64,000 nucleotides of DNA from Unio delphinus. Taxonomy: Eukaryota > Mollusca > Bivalvia > Unionida > Unionidae. Location of the stretch: NCBI GenBank assembly GCA_029339505.1, contig JAQISU010000345.1, positions 2,193,501 through 2,257,500 of the forward strand, read 5' to 3'. This document shows, one piece after another, positions 38,736 to 46,545 of this stretch; position 1 is the stretch's first letter; the number at the start of each line of letters is the position of its first letter. The notes below the pieces were generated by a model. The model was given only the letters and a program-made list of their open reading frames with translations, searched no databases and was not told where the DNA came from. The position numbers and the translations under genes are program-made.

Positions 38736-39155
38736 ATGCCCTTCAATACAGCTTCAGCGACCACAGTGACTACTCCTTCACCCACATCATCTCTGCAAGA
38801 TTTACAAAAGCAACCCTTGTGGGTGTGGTGTGGAGAACGTGTCCCTAAAACCCAAATCGTCTTTTTCTGTCAAATCTTTGTGGTGTATTGTGTCATCGGT
38901 GCAGCCATTGCTAATTTGAGTTTGCAACAAGGAGACAAACAATTGTGGACCATTTTACTCAGCAGTTGCATCGGATATCTTCTTCCCAATCCTTCCCTGA
39001 AATACTCTTACAACGGGAACAACAATAACACTATTGGGAGCCTTGCGTCCAACGTTAGTCCTTCTCCTGGCAGTCACCCTTCCAATCACAATCCTCTTTT
39101 AGATACTCCTTTAACCTCGAGTGACTCCTCGGACAGAACAACATTGGAATTATGA
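38736..39155 (+). CDS. Conserved small membrane protein, two TM segments, 139 aa
   Basis: ATG 38736; a GTG three codons earlier is less likely. A pair of membrane segments is separated by a short charged loop: QIFVVYCVIGAAIANLSL and LWTILLSSCIGYLLPNPSLK. The LWxxLLSSCxGYLLPNPSLK ending is a pattern I recall in many animal Polintons. The C-terminus is Ser/Asn-rich and likely exposed. It overlaps the minor capsid gene by 4 bp (39152-39155). A TATAAAAAG box lies just before the start. Confidence 0.6.
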   Translation: MPFNTASATTVTTPSPTSSLQDLQKQPLWVWCGERVPKTQIVFFCQIFVVYCVIGAAIANLSLQQGDKQLWTILLSSCIGYLLPNPSLKYSYNGNNNNTIGSLASNVSPSPGSHPSNHNPLLDTPLTSSDSSDRTTLEL

Positions 39156-40093
39156 ACAACACTATTAACCAATTTTACTTAACGTTACCCAGTGACAGTT
39201 CCATGGAGGTGTTTCCTAACAACACGTTGTGCTGTTACACGGCTAAATTACCTCAAACCATGCATTTGGATCAAGATGATCATTGGGAAGTAGCTTTAGT
39301 GGAAATAATACACCCGACACAAATAAAAAACATCGTCGAAAATCAAAACACTTTTACAGTAGAAGTGTTTGACGAGCAATTGCAAAAGGCCTTAGACGCA
39401 CGAGGTAAAGGTGGCGAAAAGAAATCAGATGGACCCCCAACTAAAGCCCTGTCCACTCATAAGTTCGTCATTCCTCCAGGTTATTATTTTAGTGGTCAAC
39501 ATTTAGTGACTACGATTGTAACCAGGTTCAATGTTGTGTTTGGTAAAGCCATGGAGTCCCTTGCATCCACAAAAACCCCAAAAAGTGTGACCATTGAGTA
39601 CTATTCAGTGTCTCGTCGACTCATGATGACATTTTTAGAGGAGAAAATGATGGCCATTACTTTTTGTCCTGAATTGTTTGATATTTTAGGTGGAGACGTC
39701 GAGATGCTCAAGAACAAAAAGCAAATACCAGGCATAACCAGTAACTCGGATTTTGCAAAATATTTTCGATTCCCTATTGAATTGAACCAAGGTCTCAACT
39801 TGATGTTTGTGTACTCCGATGTGGCAGAGTACAACGTGGTAGGACACACCTCTGCACCGTTACTACGTGTCATTCCTTTCAAAGTGGATTCTGCCACTAG
39901 CGTTAAAGAAGAAGGTGGAAATACCAATCACGTTCACCGTGAATTTGTACATCCTCATTATTTACCCGTCAGTAAGTCGTATTTCGACAGTGTCAACATT
40001 TCTATAAAAGGAGAACTAGGACAAAATATTCCATTTACCAAAGGAAAAGTCACAGTGAAACTCCATTTTCAAAAACGATTCTCCAACAACTGA
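39152..40093 (+). CDS. Minor capsid protein (penton-like)
   Basis: 313 residues. The N-terminus, FYLTLPSDSSMEVFPNNTLCCYTAKLPQ then DHWEVALVEIIHP, is the hallmark opening of Polinton minor capsid proteins, which adopt a single jelly roll and sit at capsid vertices. No membrane segments. It precedes the major capsid gene by one small gene, the usual order. The start is set by the 4-bp overlap ATGA with the gene before. Confidence 0.85.
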   Translation: MNNTINQFYLTLPSDSSMEVFPNNTLCCYTAKLPQTMHLDQDDHWEVALVEIIHPTQIKNIVENQNTFTVEVFDEQLQKALDARGKGGEKKSDGPPTKALSTHKFVIPPGYYFSGQHLVTTIVTRFNVVFGKAMESLASTKTPKSVTIEYYSVSRRLMMTFLEEKMMAITFCPELFDILGGDVEMLKNKKQIPGITSNSDFAKYFRFPIELNQGLNLMFVYSDVAEYNVVGHTSAPLLRVIPFKVDSATSVKEEGGNTNHVHREFVHPHYLPVSKSYFDSVNISIKGELGQNIPFTKGKVTVKLHFQKRFSNN

Positions 40094-40100
40094 AAAAGTG

Positions 40101-40541
40101 ATGTATCCTGTGTACCGAGGAGTCACTCGACAACGAGGACATGGTTTAGGAGATATGTTTAAATCAGCCTTTCGTTCTGTGGTCCCTGTTTTGAAACCGA
40201 TGGTGACACGAGGATTGCACGCCTTAAAAGATGCCGCATTGACTCACGGCAAAGATTTTCTTCACAATGTTCTCATTGACAAACAAAACCCTAAAGAAGC
40301 TTTTTTGAGAGCAGGCAAAAATGTCTTGCTTCAAACGGGTAAAGAGATTTTGGGTCGACGAGAAAGTCCTATAAATGCCCTGAACGGTACCGAGTCTGAC
40401 ATTCCTGCTTCCCTGACGACACAGCAAGGACAAGGTAGAAAGCGACGACGAAGGCACCCTTTCAAAAGTCTCCGTGCCTCTAAAGTGAGAAAGACGAAGA
40501 AAAAAAGAACCGCTCGAGACTTAGACATTTTTGATTATTAA
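40101..40541 (+). CDS. Small virion protein, pVI-like, 146 aa
   Basis: ATG 40101 (a preceding GTG is not needed). MYPVYRGVTRQRGHGLGDMF then FRSVVPVLKPMVTRGLHALK: a Gly-x-Gly N-terminal stretch and an amphipathic helix, like adenovirus pVI and the element A gene at 1772. The C-terminus is very basic (RKRRRRHPFKSLRASK) and ends DIFDY. A capsid-to-genome connector or membrane-lytic role is likely by analogy. Eight bases after the minor capsid gene. Confidence 0.6.
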   Translation: MYPVYRGVTRQRGHGLGDMFKSAFRSVVPVLKPMVTRGLHALKDAALTHGKDFLHNVLIDKQNPKEAFLRAGKNVLLQTGKEILGRRESPINALNGTESDIPASLTTQQGQGRKRRRRHPFKSLRASKVRKTKKKRTARDLDIFDY

Positions 40542-40568
40542 AAGTGAAGAAAAAAACATAAAGAAAAA

Positions 40569-41936
40569 ATGATGCACCAAGAATCTTGTGCCTGTTCCAA
40601 GTCGGAACTAGATCTCTTTGCCATGCCACCCACGATGATGACCATGCAAGAAGCCCAATGGGTCGAATTTCATCCCGTCTCCTCTTTGACGGATTCAGCT
40701 CCCATCGAGTTTGAAATCAAAGGACAACCCGAAGATTACATCGATCTCAACAACAGTTACTTGTATTTGAAAGTGAAAGTAACCAAAACGGACGGCAACG
40801 CTCCAGGAGCCGATACCCAATCAGCTCCCGTCAACAATTTCATGCATTCCTTGTTCAGCGAAGTGGATTTGTACATGAATAACAAACTGGTCAGCAGTAG
40901 CACGGATACTTACCCTTACCGAGCGTACATAGAAAATCTCTTGACGTACGGAAAAGAAGCCAAAAACACTCATTTAGATGCTTGCGTGGTATGGAAACCT
41001 GACACAGCAAATAAATTTATCGACACAGCCTTGACCGAAGTAGATAATGATGACAATGTTACCAATCCTCACAATGTGGGTTTTAACGAGCGTCAAAAGA
41101 AAATTCTGCAAGGACGTAGTTTAGAACTGTGCGATCGTTTGCATTTGGACATGTGGTTTCAAGAGAAGTATTTGCTAAACGGAGTAGATATTCGCTTGAG
41201 ACTGAATCGTAGCAGTGCTGCTTTCCATTTGATGGCTACTGAAACTGTTGCTGCTCCTACTACTCACCACTGTAAAACCAAGATCGAAGAAGCCAGATTA
41301 TACGTGCGTCGTGTGGAAGTGTTACCTAAAGTGGGAAATGACATCAGTCACACTTTGAGCAGAACGACAGCCAAGTATCCGATACGACGCGTGGAAGTCA
41401 AAACTTTCACCATTGCCGCTGGACTCCGATCTAAGATCGAAGATCATCTGTTCCAAGGACAGTTACCCAAACGTTTATTCATCGGTATCGTCAGCAATGC
41501 AGCCTTCAACGGTGCCTACACTCAAAATCCTTTCGAGTTTAAGCACTACAATGTATCCAAAATCGAAGTCAGTCGCGATGGCAAAACTTTGTGTACCAGA
41601 CCTTTCGAACCCAACTTTGCCCAGAAGAATTACTTGAGGTCGTACTTGTCGCTGTACGAAGCCACAGGACAGTTAGGAACCAACACCAGTCACGGTATTT
41701 CCTACGACGATTATGCAGGAGGTTACGCTTTGTGGGGTTTTGATTTCACTCCAGACCAAGGCAGTGACGAGGGACATTTTCACCCTATAAAATCAGGACA
41801 ACTGCGTGTGGAACTTCAGTTTGCAGCAACAGCAGATCACCCATCTCTTCCCCATACAGTAAATGTCATTCTGTATGCCGAATTCGATAATACCATAGAA
41901 ATCAACAGTTTGAGAGAAGTCATTCTAGACTATTAG
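40569..41936 (+). CDS. Major capsid protein, double jelly roll
   Basis: 455 residues, ATG 40569. Characteristic early segments are PIEFEIKGQPEDYIDLNNSYLYLKVKV and NNFMHSLFSEVDLYMNNKLVS, then YPYRAYIENLLTYG, and at about residue 180 GFNERQKKIL with LCDRLHLDMWFQEKYLLNGVDIRLRL. These are standard Polinton major capsid signatures, with two jelly-roll domains forming pseudo-hexagonal trimers. A complete gene, flanked by minor capsid, small virion protein and protease genes. Confidence 0.93.
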   Translation: MMHQESCACSKSELDLFAMPPTMMTMQEAQWVEFHPVSSLTDSAPIEFEIKGQPEDYIDLNNSYLYLKVKVTKTDGNAPGADTQSAPVNNFMHSLFSEVDLYMNNKLVSSSTDTYPYRAYIENLLTYGKEAKNTHLDACVVWKPDTANKFIDTALTEVDNDDNVTNPHNVGFNERQKKILQGRSLELCDRLHLDMWFQEKYLLNGVDIRLRLNRSSAAFHLMATETVAAPTTHHCKTKIEEARLYVRRVEVLPKVGNDISHTLSRTTAKYPIRRVEVKTFTIAAGLRSKIEDHLFQGQLPKRLFIGIVSNAAFNGAYTQNPFEFKHYNVSKIEVSRDGKTLCTRPFEPNFAQKNYLRSYLSLYEATGQLGTNTSHGISYDDYAGGYALWGFDFTPDQGSDEGHFHPIKSGQLRVELQFAATADHPSLPHTVNVILYAEFDNTIEINSLREVILDY

Positions 41937-41941
41937 ACACT

Positions 41942-42439
41942 ATGGAAGACCCTTGTCCTTCTTTGAATAGTGGAGAATCCATGGAATGGGAGGTTACAGA
42001 GAAAGCAGTTCCCGAAGACCAAAAAGAAGAAGTAGTGATCATGCAATTCAGATGGCCAGAACAGGAACAACAGTTAGTGGCTTGTTTTGCACAACACTTG
42101 GAAGATAAAATGAGAGACATGATTAAAAAAGATTGTTATGGATGTCAAATCGATCATCCCAGTCAAATTCAACACGATAAATGTATGATGATGAGTCAAG
42201 AAGAAAAATTGGATGATTATCTGAACGAAGCTTGGAGTCTCATTTCAGAAGAAGCCGTGTTACTTCAGTGGTATAAAGGCTTACGTGATCATTCCTCTCC
42301 TCCATTGTTTGCTCGAGAAATTGATCGCATCGAAGCTCTCTTGGCCCAGAGTAAAGAGACGAAGCAAACCATCAGTTACTTGTCAGACCGTTTCAAACAA
42401 AAAGTCTGGATTGAATTGATGACTTATCATCACCTGTGA
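41942..42439 (+). CDS. Conserved Polinton protein with GC-x-HPSQ-x-H motif, 165 aa
   Basis: ATG 41942, five bases after the capsid stop. The middle holds DCYGCQIDHPSQIQHDKCM, a Cys/His set (C-x2-C...H...H..C) that could bind zinc, a motif I recall in many Polintons between capsid and protease. The rest is acidic and helical. Function unknown. Confidence 0.6.
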   Translation: MEDPCPSLNSGESMEWEVTEKAVPEDQKEEVVIMQFRWPEQEQQLVACFAQHLEDKMRDMIKKDCYGCQIDHPSQIQHDKCMMMSQEEKLDDYLNEAWSLISEEAVLLQWYKGLRDHSSPPLFAREIDRIEALLAQSKETKQTISYLSDRFKQKVWIELMTYHHL

Positions 42440-42476
42440 AGAAAGGGGAAAAAAAAATAAGGCTACACAACAAAAA

Positions 42477-43034
42477 ATGGATACCTGGGAACTTTATTAT
42501 CTTTTGAACCGTAGTTCGTACACTGCTTCTTGGAATCCTGTCGTGTGTGCTAAAGATGAACTACCTCATCGCAAACCTCAAGAGAATCAAGCTTATGTCA
42601 TCAACACAGATGACAGTCATCTTCCAGGAACTCACTGGGTAGCTGTCTACTTTCCTCAAGAGGGATGTGCGGAGTATTTTGATTCGTATGGATTACCCCC
42701 TTTCGAAGATGATATCATTGACTTTGTGAGAAGAAATGCCCAGACGACACGATTCAATAATGTGAAATTACAAAGCACAGATTCTATGGTGTGTGGACAA
42801 TATTGTGTCTATTATCTGCATCATCGCAGTCTTGGATATTCTTTAGAACATTTAGTGACTTATTTTGATCGTCATTCGTCTCGAAACGATGACAAAGTAG
42901 ATCGATGGTTTTGTGACCATTATGGCTATCTGTTGTCTTTAGCTAGGAAACGTAGTGTACATCAATGGCCCAATGATTTCCATCAGTGGAAATCTCAATT
43001 TAATTCACAAGGTTGTCAACCATGTCAAAGATAA
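42477..43034 (+). CDS. Adenain-like cysteine protease
   Basis: 185 residues. Triad and oxyanion residues in order: His in GTHWVAVYF (about residue 60), Asp or Glu in EYFDSYGLPP (about 71-80), Gln in KLQSTD (about 102), Cys in SMVCGQYCVYYL (about 108). This matches the adenovirus protease/Ulp1 fold used for virion maturation. The start follows an A-rich leader. An AATAAA at about 43131 may end this transcript. Confidence 0.9.
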   Translation: MDTWELYYLLNRSSYTASWNPVVCAKDELPHRKPQENQAYVINTDDSHLPGTHWVAVYFPQEGCAEYFDSYGLPPFEDDIIDFVRRNAQTTRFNNVKLQSTDSMVCGQYCVYYLHHRSLGYSLEHLVTYFDRHSSRNDDKVDRWFCDHYGYLLSLARKRSVHQWPNDFHQWKSQFNSQGCQPCQR

Positions 43035-43061
43035 TGTATTAGAGTTATAGAAGAAAAACAT

Positions 43062-43140
43062 GTTTGTTCTTTGAAAAAATGTTTGTTCTTTGAAATAATG
43101 TTTGTTCTTTGAAATAATGTTTGTTATTTGAATAAAAATG
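43062..43140 (+). repeat. Short tandem repeat after the protease gene
   Basis: About four copies of a 19-21 bp unit, ATGTTTGTTCTTTGAAATA, ending in TGAATAAAAATG. It includes the likely polyadenylation signal. Confidence 0.75.
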
Positions 43141-43264
43141 TTGTGTTTTGAAAACCAATGCGTCTGTCGTTTGTTTTACATTTGTACTCATATAAATGCT
43201 CTTTGACTTTTCTTTCTATCCCTCACATCAAACTATCTAAACGTTTCAAAACCCTAAACCGCAG

Positions 43265-43312
43265 AGGGGTGTTTTCCATCACGTCCGCGCTTGAACCATA
43301 TAAAGCAGGGGT
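43265..43312 (+). promoter_or_regulatory. Shared promoter, copy 1
   Basis: GGGGTGTTTTCCATCACGTC directly followed by CGCGCTTG, then CATATAAAG at about 43298. Transcription would start near CAGTCTGG (about 43320). The same block recurs at 44043 and, diverged, at 45207. Confidence 0.65.
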
Positions 43313-43358
43313 AGTCTCCAGTCTGGCCATCCATTGTTTGACTCACCCTACTACGAAG

Positions 43359-43718
43359 ATGTGCTCAAGACTAGCTAAGCTGAACGAAGCTTATGTCACT
43401 CTGCATCGTATCAGACACAATCTGATGCCAAAGCCTGAAGAGATTGAGAATGTAAGAATGCTACAAGTAACGGAAGACCTCATAGAAGAACTCTTCAGAG
43501 AGGAAATTCAAAAAGAGAAAGAAGAATGGACTGAGAAGTATCGACTTCAAAAGCAGCAGAGGGAGCAGAGAGAACAGCATCAGCAACAGCAACAACATCA
43601 GCAGGAACCAGACAGAAGTTTTGTCGACTGTCGTGTGGACACGAAAGAGTTCTCTTTCTCTTTCCGAAGAAGCAGACCCTATCGTGTAGCCAAACGAGGA
43701 CGCAATCTTAGACGATAA
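43359..43718 (+). CDS. Helical protein with 3' stem-loop, 119 aa
   Basis: ATG 43359 (MCSRLAKLNEAYVTLHRI), chosen as the first ATG after the shared promoter; the frame is open upstream through the promoter itself. N-terminal helices are followed by a Gln-rich coiled coil (QREQREQHQQQQQHQQ) and a basic end (RPYRVAKRGRNLRR). No family recognised. The opening 'LxKLxEAxxxLxxxR' resembles in kind that of the next gene (MNRVQKLRELQMHLENARRL), so the two may be paralogues. Stem-loop 41 bp after the stop. Confidence 0.55.
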   Translation: MCSRLAKLNEAYVTLHRIRHNLMPKPEEIENVRMLQVTEDLIEELFREEIQKEKEEWTEKYRLQKQQREQREQHQQQQQHQQEPDRSFVDCRVDTKEFSFSFRRSRPYRVAKRGRNLRR

Positions 43719-43759
43719 AAGATTGTCATCCTTCCTCGTACACACAAACACAAAAAAAC

Positions 43760-43775
43760 AGCCCTTTTCAGGGCT
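43760..43775 (+). terminator. Histone-type 3' stem-loop
   Basis: AGCCCTTTTCAGGGCT with 3' flank ACCCA, the canonical histone flank, and CGAAAAGAATTA at 43788-43799. Loop TTTC. Confidence 0.75.
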
Positions 43776-43799
43776 ACCCAATATTCTCGAAAAGAATTA

Positions 43800-44042
43800 A
43801 TCATTCAATTTGCTTATGGTATGTGAGGAAGTTAGAAAAAAATTAGAAGTGAGTCTATAATCACTATCTCATTTTACTTTTGTTTTGAAGTGCGTCTATA
43901 AACACAGCGTATTTTTTTCAAAATAACTTGTTCAATTTATAATTAATAGGAGTCAAGTATAAAAGTGTGGGGTGTTTTCTTTTAAATCCGCGTGTTTTGT
44001 TTTTTTGGTAATGATAGGGATAATGTAAGTTTTTGGATCTAG
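43800..44042. other. Gap with a degraded promoter copy
   Basis: AAGTATAAAAGTGTGGGGTG at about 43957-43976 and TGTTTTCTTTTAAATCCGCG at 43974-43993 resemble the shared promoter block. No gene follows before the next full promoter. Confidence 0.4.
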
Positions 44043-44115
44043 GGGGTGTTTTCCATCACGTCCGCGCTTGTGCTATATATAAAAAAGCACTCGTCAGTCT
44101 GGCTACCTATCGTTG
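44043..44115 (+). promoter_or_regulatory. Shared promoter, copy 2
   Basis: GGGGTGTTTTCCATCACGTC then CGCGCTTG, identical to copy 1 over about 28 bases, followed by CTATATATAAAAA (44073-44085) and TCAGTCTGGC at about 44095. Confidence 0.65.
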
Positions 44116-44129
44116 GCGCATCAAAGAAG

Positions 44130-44594
44130 ATGAATAGAGTACAGAAATTAAGAGAACTTCAAATGCATCTGGAGAATGCTAGACGTCTCCTGGACGAACT
44201 GGCAATGGAGGCCGAAGAAGAAGAGATCAGAGTTAAAGAAGAGGAGGAGAGGAAAAAGAAAGAAGAGGAGAAGGAAATGAAAAGGTCAATTTTGCCTCAC
44301 CGCATGATGAGGCAAACTAGTGAAGTCAAGCCTATAGTGAGGACACCTTCACCAGAACCAGTTCGTTCACTACAGGCGCAGCCCCCACTGCCTCAGCCGC
44401 AACAACCACAGACTCATCCACGGTTGCGGAATAGAGGCAGAAATGAAGAGACTTTCACTATCCCTCAAACAGAAGATTGGGATAGTGAAGCCACTCATTC
44501 TCCCTCTGCGCTCCCAATCACAAGAGTGAATTGGGAGAATGATTGGAGTAGGAGATGTGTGTGTGGGGCTAGACCTGGGAGATGTCAGCATTAG
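44130..44594 (+). CDS. Coiled-coil, Pro-rich protein with 3' stem-loop, 154 aa
   Basis: ATG 44130 (MNRVQKLRELQMHLENARRL). Residues 1-55 form an acidic coiled coil (EEEEIRVKEEEERKKKEEEK). Pro/Gln-rich middle (QPPLPQPQQPQ), then a Cys-rich end RRCVCGARPGRCQH. No family recognised. The disordered middle with a Cys tail would suit an adaptor or regulator. The stem-loop lies 27 bp after the stop. Confidence 0.55.
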   Translation: MNRVQKLRELQMHLENARRLLDELAMEAEEEEIRVKEEEERKKKEEEKEMKRSILPHRMMRQTSEVKPIVRTPSPEPVRSLQAQPPLPQPQQPQTHPRLRNRGRNEETFTIPQTEDWDSEATHSPSALPITRVNWENDWSRRCVCGARPGRCQH

Positions 44595-44621
44595 CCAGGT
44601 GTAATTTGAAGTTTTAAAAAC

Positions 44622-44637
44622 AGCCCTTCTCAGGGCT
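44622..44637 (+). terminator. Histone-type 3' stem-loop, loop variant
   Basis: AGCCCTTCTCAGGGCT: stem as in the copy at 43760, loop TCTC in place of TTTC. 3' flank ACCCA. The purine element is AACAAGAAAAGAAATAC (44647-44663), close to the sea-urchin histone CAAGAAAGA type. Confidence 0.7.
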
Positions 44638-44724
44638 ACCCAAATAACAAGAAAAGAAATACTATGTCAATTGCCAATGGGTGTGAGAGAGGAGTAGTGT
44701 GATTATAAACACTGACTCTATTTA

Positions 44725-45165
44725 GATGGTATATGGTGTAATTTTGGATAGTATATAGTATGGTGTGTTTTGGCTGCTTCCCCGTGTGTGTGGTTAGTAT
44801 AGGGTGTGATTTTGGATAGTATATAGTATGGTTTGTTTTGGCTGCTACCCCGTGTGTGTGGTTAGTATAGGGTGTGATTTTGGATAGTATATAGTATGGT
44901 GTGTTTTGGCTGCTTCCCCGTGTGTGTGGTTAGTATAGGGTGTGATTTTGGATAGTATATAGTATGGTGTGTTTTGGCTGCTTCCCCGTGTGTGTGGTTA
45001 GTATAGGGTGTGATTTTGGATAGTATATAGTATGGTTTGTTTTGGCTGCTTCCCCGTGTGTGTGGTTAGTATAGGGTGTGATTTTGGATAGTATATAGTA
45101 TGGTGTGTTTTGGCTGCTTCCCCGTGTGTGTGGTTAGTATAGGGTGTGATTTTGGATAGTATATA
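44725..45165 (+). repeat. 68-bp tandem repeat, about 6.4 copies
   Basis: The unit contains GTGTGATTTTGGATAGTATA, GTATGGTGTGTTTTGGCTGC and CCCGTGTGTGTGGTTAGTAT. The period of 68 is exact between copies at 44761, 44829 and 44897. It lies between two stem-loop gene cassettes. Copies differ by single bases. No coding capacity. Confidence 0.95.
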
Positions 45166-45206
45166 ATAGGATTTGTGAATAGTATCTAATATGACAAGTG
45201 AATGTA

Positions 45207-45275
45207 GAGGTGTTTACTTTCACGTCCGTGCTTAAGATATATATACGCAATCGTCGGTCCTTGGAGCCATTCAAT
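45207..45275 (+). promoter_or_regulatory. Shared promoter, diverged copy 3
   Basis: AGGTGTTTACTTTCACGTCC then GTGCTTAAG and ATATATATACG at about 45237-45247, followed by TCGGTCCTTGG where the others have TCAGTCTGG. Confidence 0.55.
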
Positions 45276-45290
45276 TTTGAACACATCAAG

Positions 45291-45863
45291 ATGAATTTTG
45301 AATTGTTTATCCAACTCCGAGACAGCTGGTTTGGGATCCTTGATGCAGAATATCAAGTGGAAAGACTTGAGGAAGAATTTCAGAGTAACCATGGCTTTGT
45401 AAGCCAACTGAAATTAGCAAGAGATTTATTAGAAGGTATGATAGAGGAGGAAGACCAGAAATTAAGAAGACGTATTAAAAGAAAATATATAAGAATAGGG
45501 GACTTGAAGCAAGCACTTGATCATGTCATCAAAGTCAGGTGTTTTCTAGAAGAAACATTACATCTGATAGAGTGGGAATATGTGAAGTGGGGTCTAGACA
45601 GGCTAAAGAAAGCAGAAGCAATGATGAGAATGGTGATGGAAGAACAGGTGATCCAGATTAAAGAAAACTGGTCTAAGGAGAGAAAGGAAAAAAAGAACAA
45701 AAAGACGAAAGAGGACTTTGATCTACTCAATCTAAGATGGATGAGAGTTCAGGAAAAGTTTAGAGCTATGGGACATCCTGACTGGATTCCCGAAGAAGAA
45801 AAGAAGAAAAAAACAGGAATCATTGGTAAAATCAAAAGGTGGTGGAACAATGGCAGAAAATAA
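45291..45863 (+). CDS. Helical, Lys-rich protein with 3' stem-loop, 190 aa
   Basis: ATG 45291 (MNFELFIQLRDSWFGILDAE), after promoter copy 3. Long charged helices occupy nearly the whole length (RLEEEFQSNHGFVSQLKLAR, ERKEKKNKKTKEDFD). It ends with an amphipathic basic tail, GIIGKIKRWWNNGRK, a possible membrane-binding or nucleic-acid-binding end. No family recognised. It is the rightmost gene; its stop is 20 bp from the stem-loop that forms the inner edge of the right terminal repeat. Confidence 0.55.
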   Translation: MNFELFIQLRDSWFGILDAEYQVERLEEEFQSNHGFVSQLKLARDLLEGMIEEEDQKLRRRIKRKYIRIGDLKQALDHVIKVRCFLEETLHLIEWEYVKWGLDRLKKAEAMMRMVMEEQVIQIKENWSKERKEKKNKKTKEDFDLLNLRWMRVQEKFRAMGHPDWIPEEEKKKKTGIIGKIKRWWNNGRK

Positions 45864-45883
45864 AAGAAGAAGAAGTATCCAAA

Positions 45884-45899
45884 GGCCCTTTTCAGGGCC
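45884..45899 (+). terminator. Histone-type 3' stem-loop at the TIR edge
   Basis: GGCCCTTTTCAGGGCC with 5' flank CCAAA and 3' flank ACTCA, nearly the metazoan histone consensus, and CGAAAAGATAG at 45912-45922. Confidence 0.78.
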
Positions 45900-46245
45900 A
45901 CTCATAGGTCTCGAAAAGATAGTAGCTTTCATTGCCACCCTTTTTTCCCTTGTCCCTATACAGACCCGCCATGTTCAATTTCCCTTGACGCTATATAGAC
46001 CCACTATGTTCCATTTCCCTTGACGCTATACAGGCCCACCCTGTTCAATTTCCCTTGTCGCTATACAGGCCCACTATGTTCAATTTCCCTTGTCGCTATA
46101 ATACCCCAAGCTGTTTTGCCGCTATAGTGCCCCAAGCTGTTTTTGACTGGATTTTCCCTTGTCGCTATAAATCTTGTCGCCATAGTGCCCCAAGCACTTT
46201 TTGACTGGATTTTCCATTGTCGCTATAGTGCCCCATATTACTACT
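45884..46245 (-). repeat. Right terminal inverted repeat, 362 bp
   Basis: Reverse complement of 25642-26003. One difference was seen: TTTTGCCGCTATAG here against the inverse of CTATAGCGACAAAA on the left. It ends ATTACTACT. Confidence 0.95.
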
Positions 46246-46330
46246 CGCGTGGGTACGAGTCTCAGTCAAAGAAGGTACATGTATGTGGGAAAGATTGCCA
46301 GCGCAACCTCTTGGGTCGGTGGTTTTTTCG
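46246..46330 (+). repeat. 3' half of the interrupted tRNA-derived SINE
   Basis: Starts with the second CGCGTG target copy and continues with GGGTACGAGTCTCAGTC, a B-box-like stretch. The end of the SINE is unclear; GTCGGTGGTTTTTTCG near 46315 may belong to it. Confidence 0.45.
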
Positions 46331-46439
46331 TGGGTTTCTAGTTCTCCACCAAATATACTGTCAACAATGTATGTGTAATAGTTAATAAATATCTCCGTAA
46401 GGGAAAAGAGATTTCTGCTTTATCAAGGGTAGCAGTTTG

Positions 46440-46545
46440 AATACTCAATCAAAAGTTATGTAATTCATGTTTAAGCAATGGTCACTCAAAACAGTTACTA
46501 TATACAATGCTATTTCTATGACTAGAAACTTCATCTATATATATA
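46440..46545 (+). repeat. Inverted repeat arm (pair at 49905-50010)
   Basis: About 100 bp including TTATGTAATTCATGTTTAAG and CAATGGTCACTCAAAA. The same segment appears inverted at 49905-50010, 3.4 kb away, with small indels. Confidence 0.75.

Larger units (their letters stand above)
25642..46245 (+). mobile_element. Complete Polinton/Maverick (adintovirus-like) provirus, 20,604 bp
   Basis: Termini begin AGTAGTAATATGGGG at 25642 and end with the inverse at 46245. Terminal inverted repeats are 362 bp each, with one difference seen by eye. Flanking CGCGTG on both sides is a 6-bp target duplication, the size Polintons make. It encodes protein-primed PolB, chromodomain integrase, packaging ATPase, adenain-like protease, major and minor capsid proteins and pX-like basic proteins, the defining Polinton set. 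No gene appears broken. Near-identical repeats plus intact genes indicate a recent insertion. Twenty-four of its 26 genes are on the plus strand. Confidence 0.95.

Noticed and set aside
43158..43358. N-terminal extension of the 43359 gene (also 44046, 45198, 26342, 36325, 33489 starts)
   Set aside because: The extension would be translated from the promoter and TATA box or overlap the previous gene; the first ATG after the TATA box is preferred.
46143..46385. 80-codon frame crossing the Polinton right border
   Set aside because: It spans terminal repeat, target duplication and host DNA, so it is accidental.
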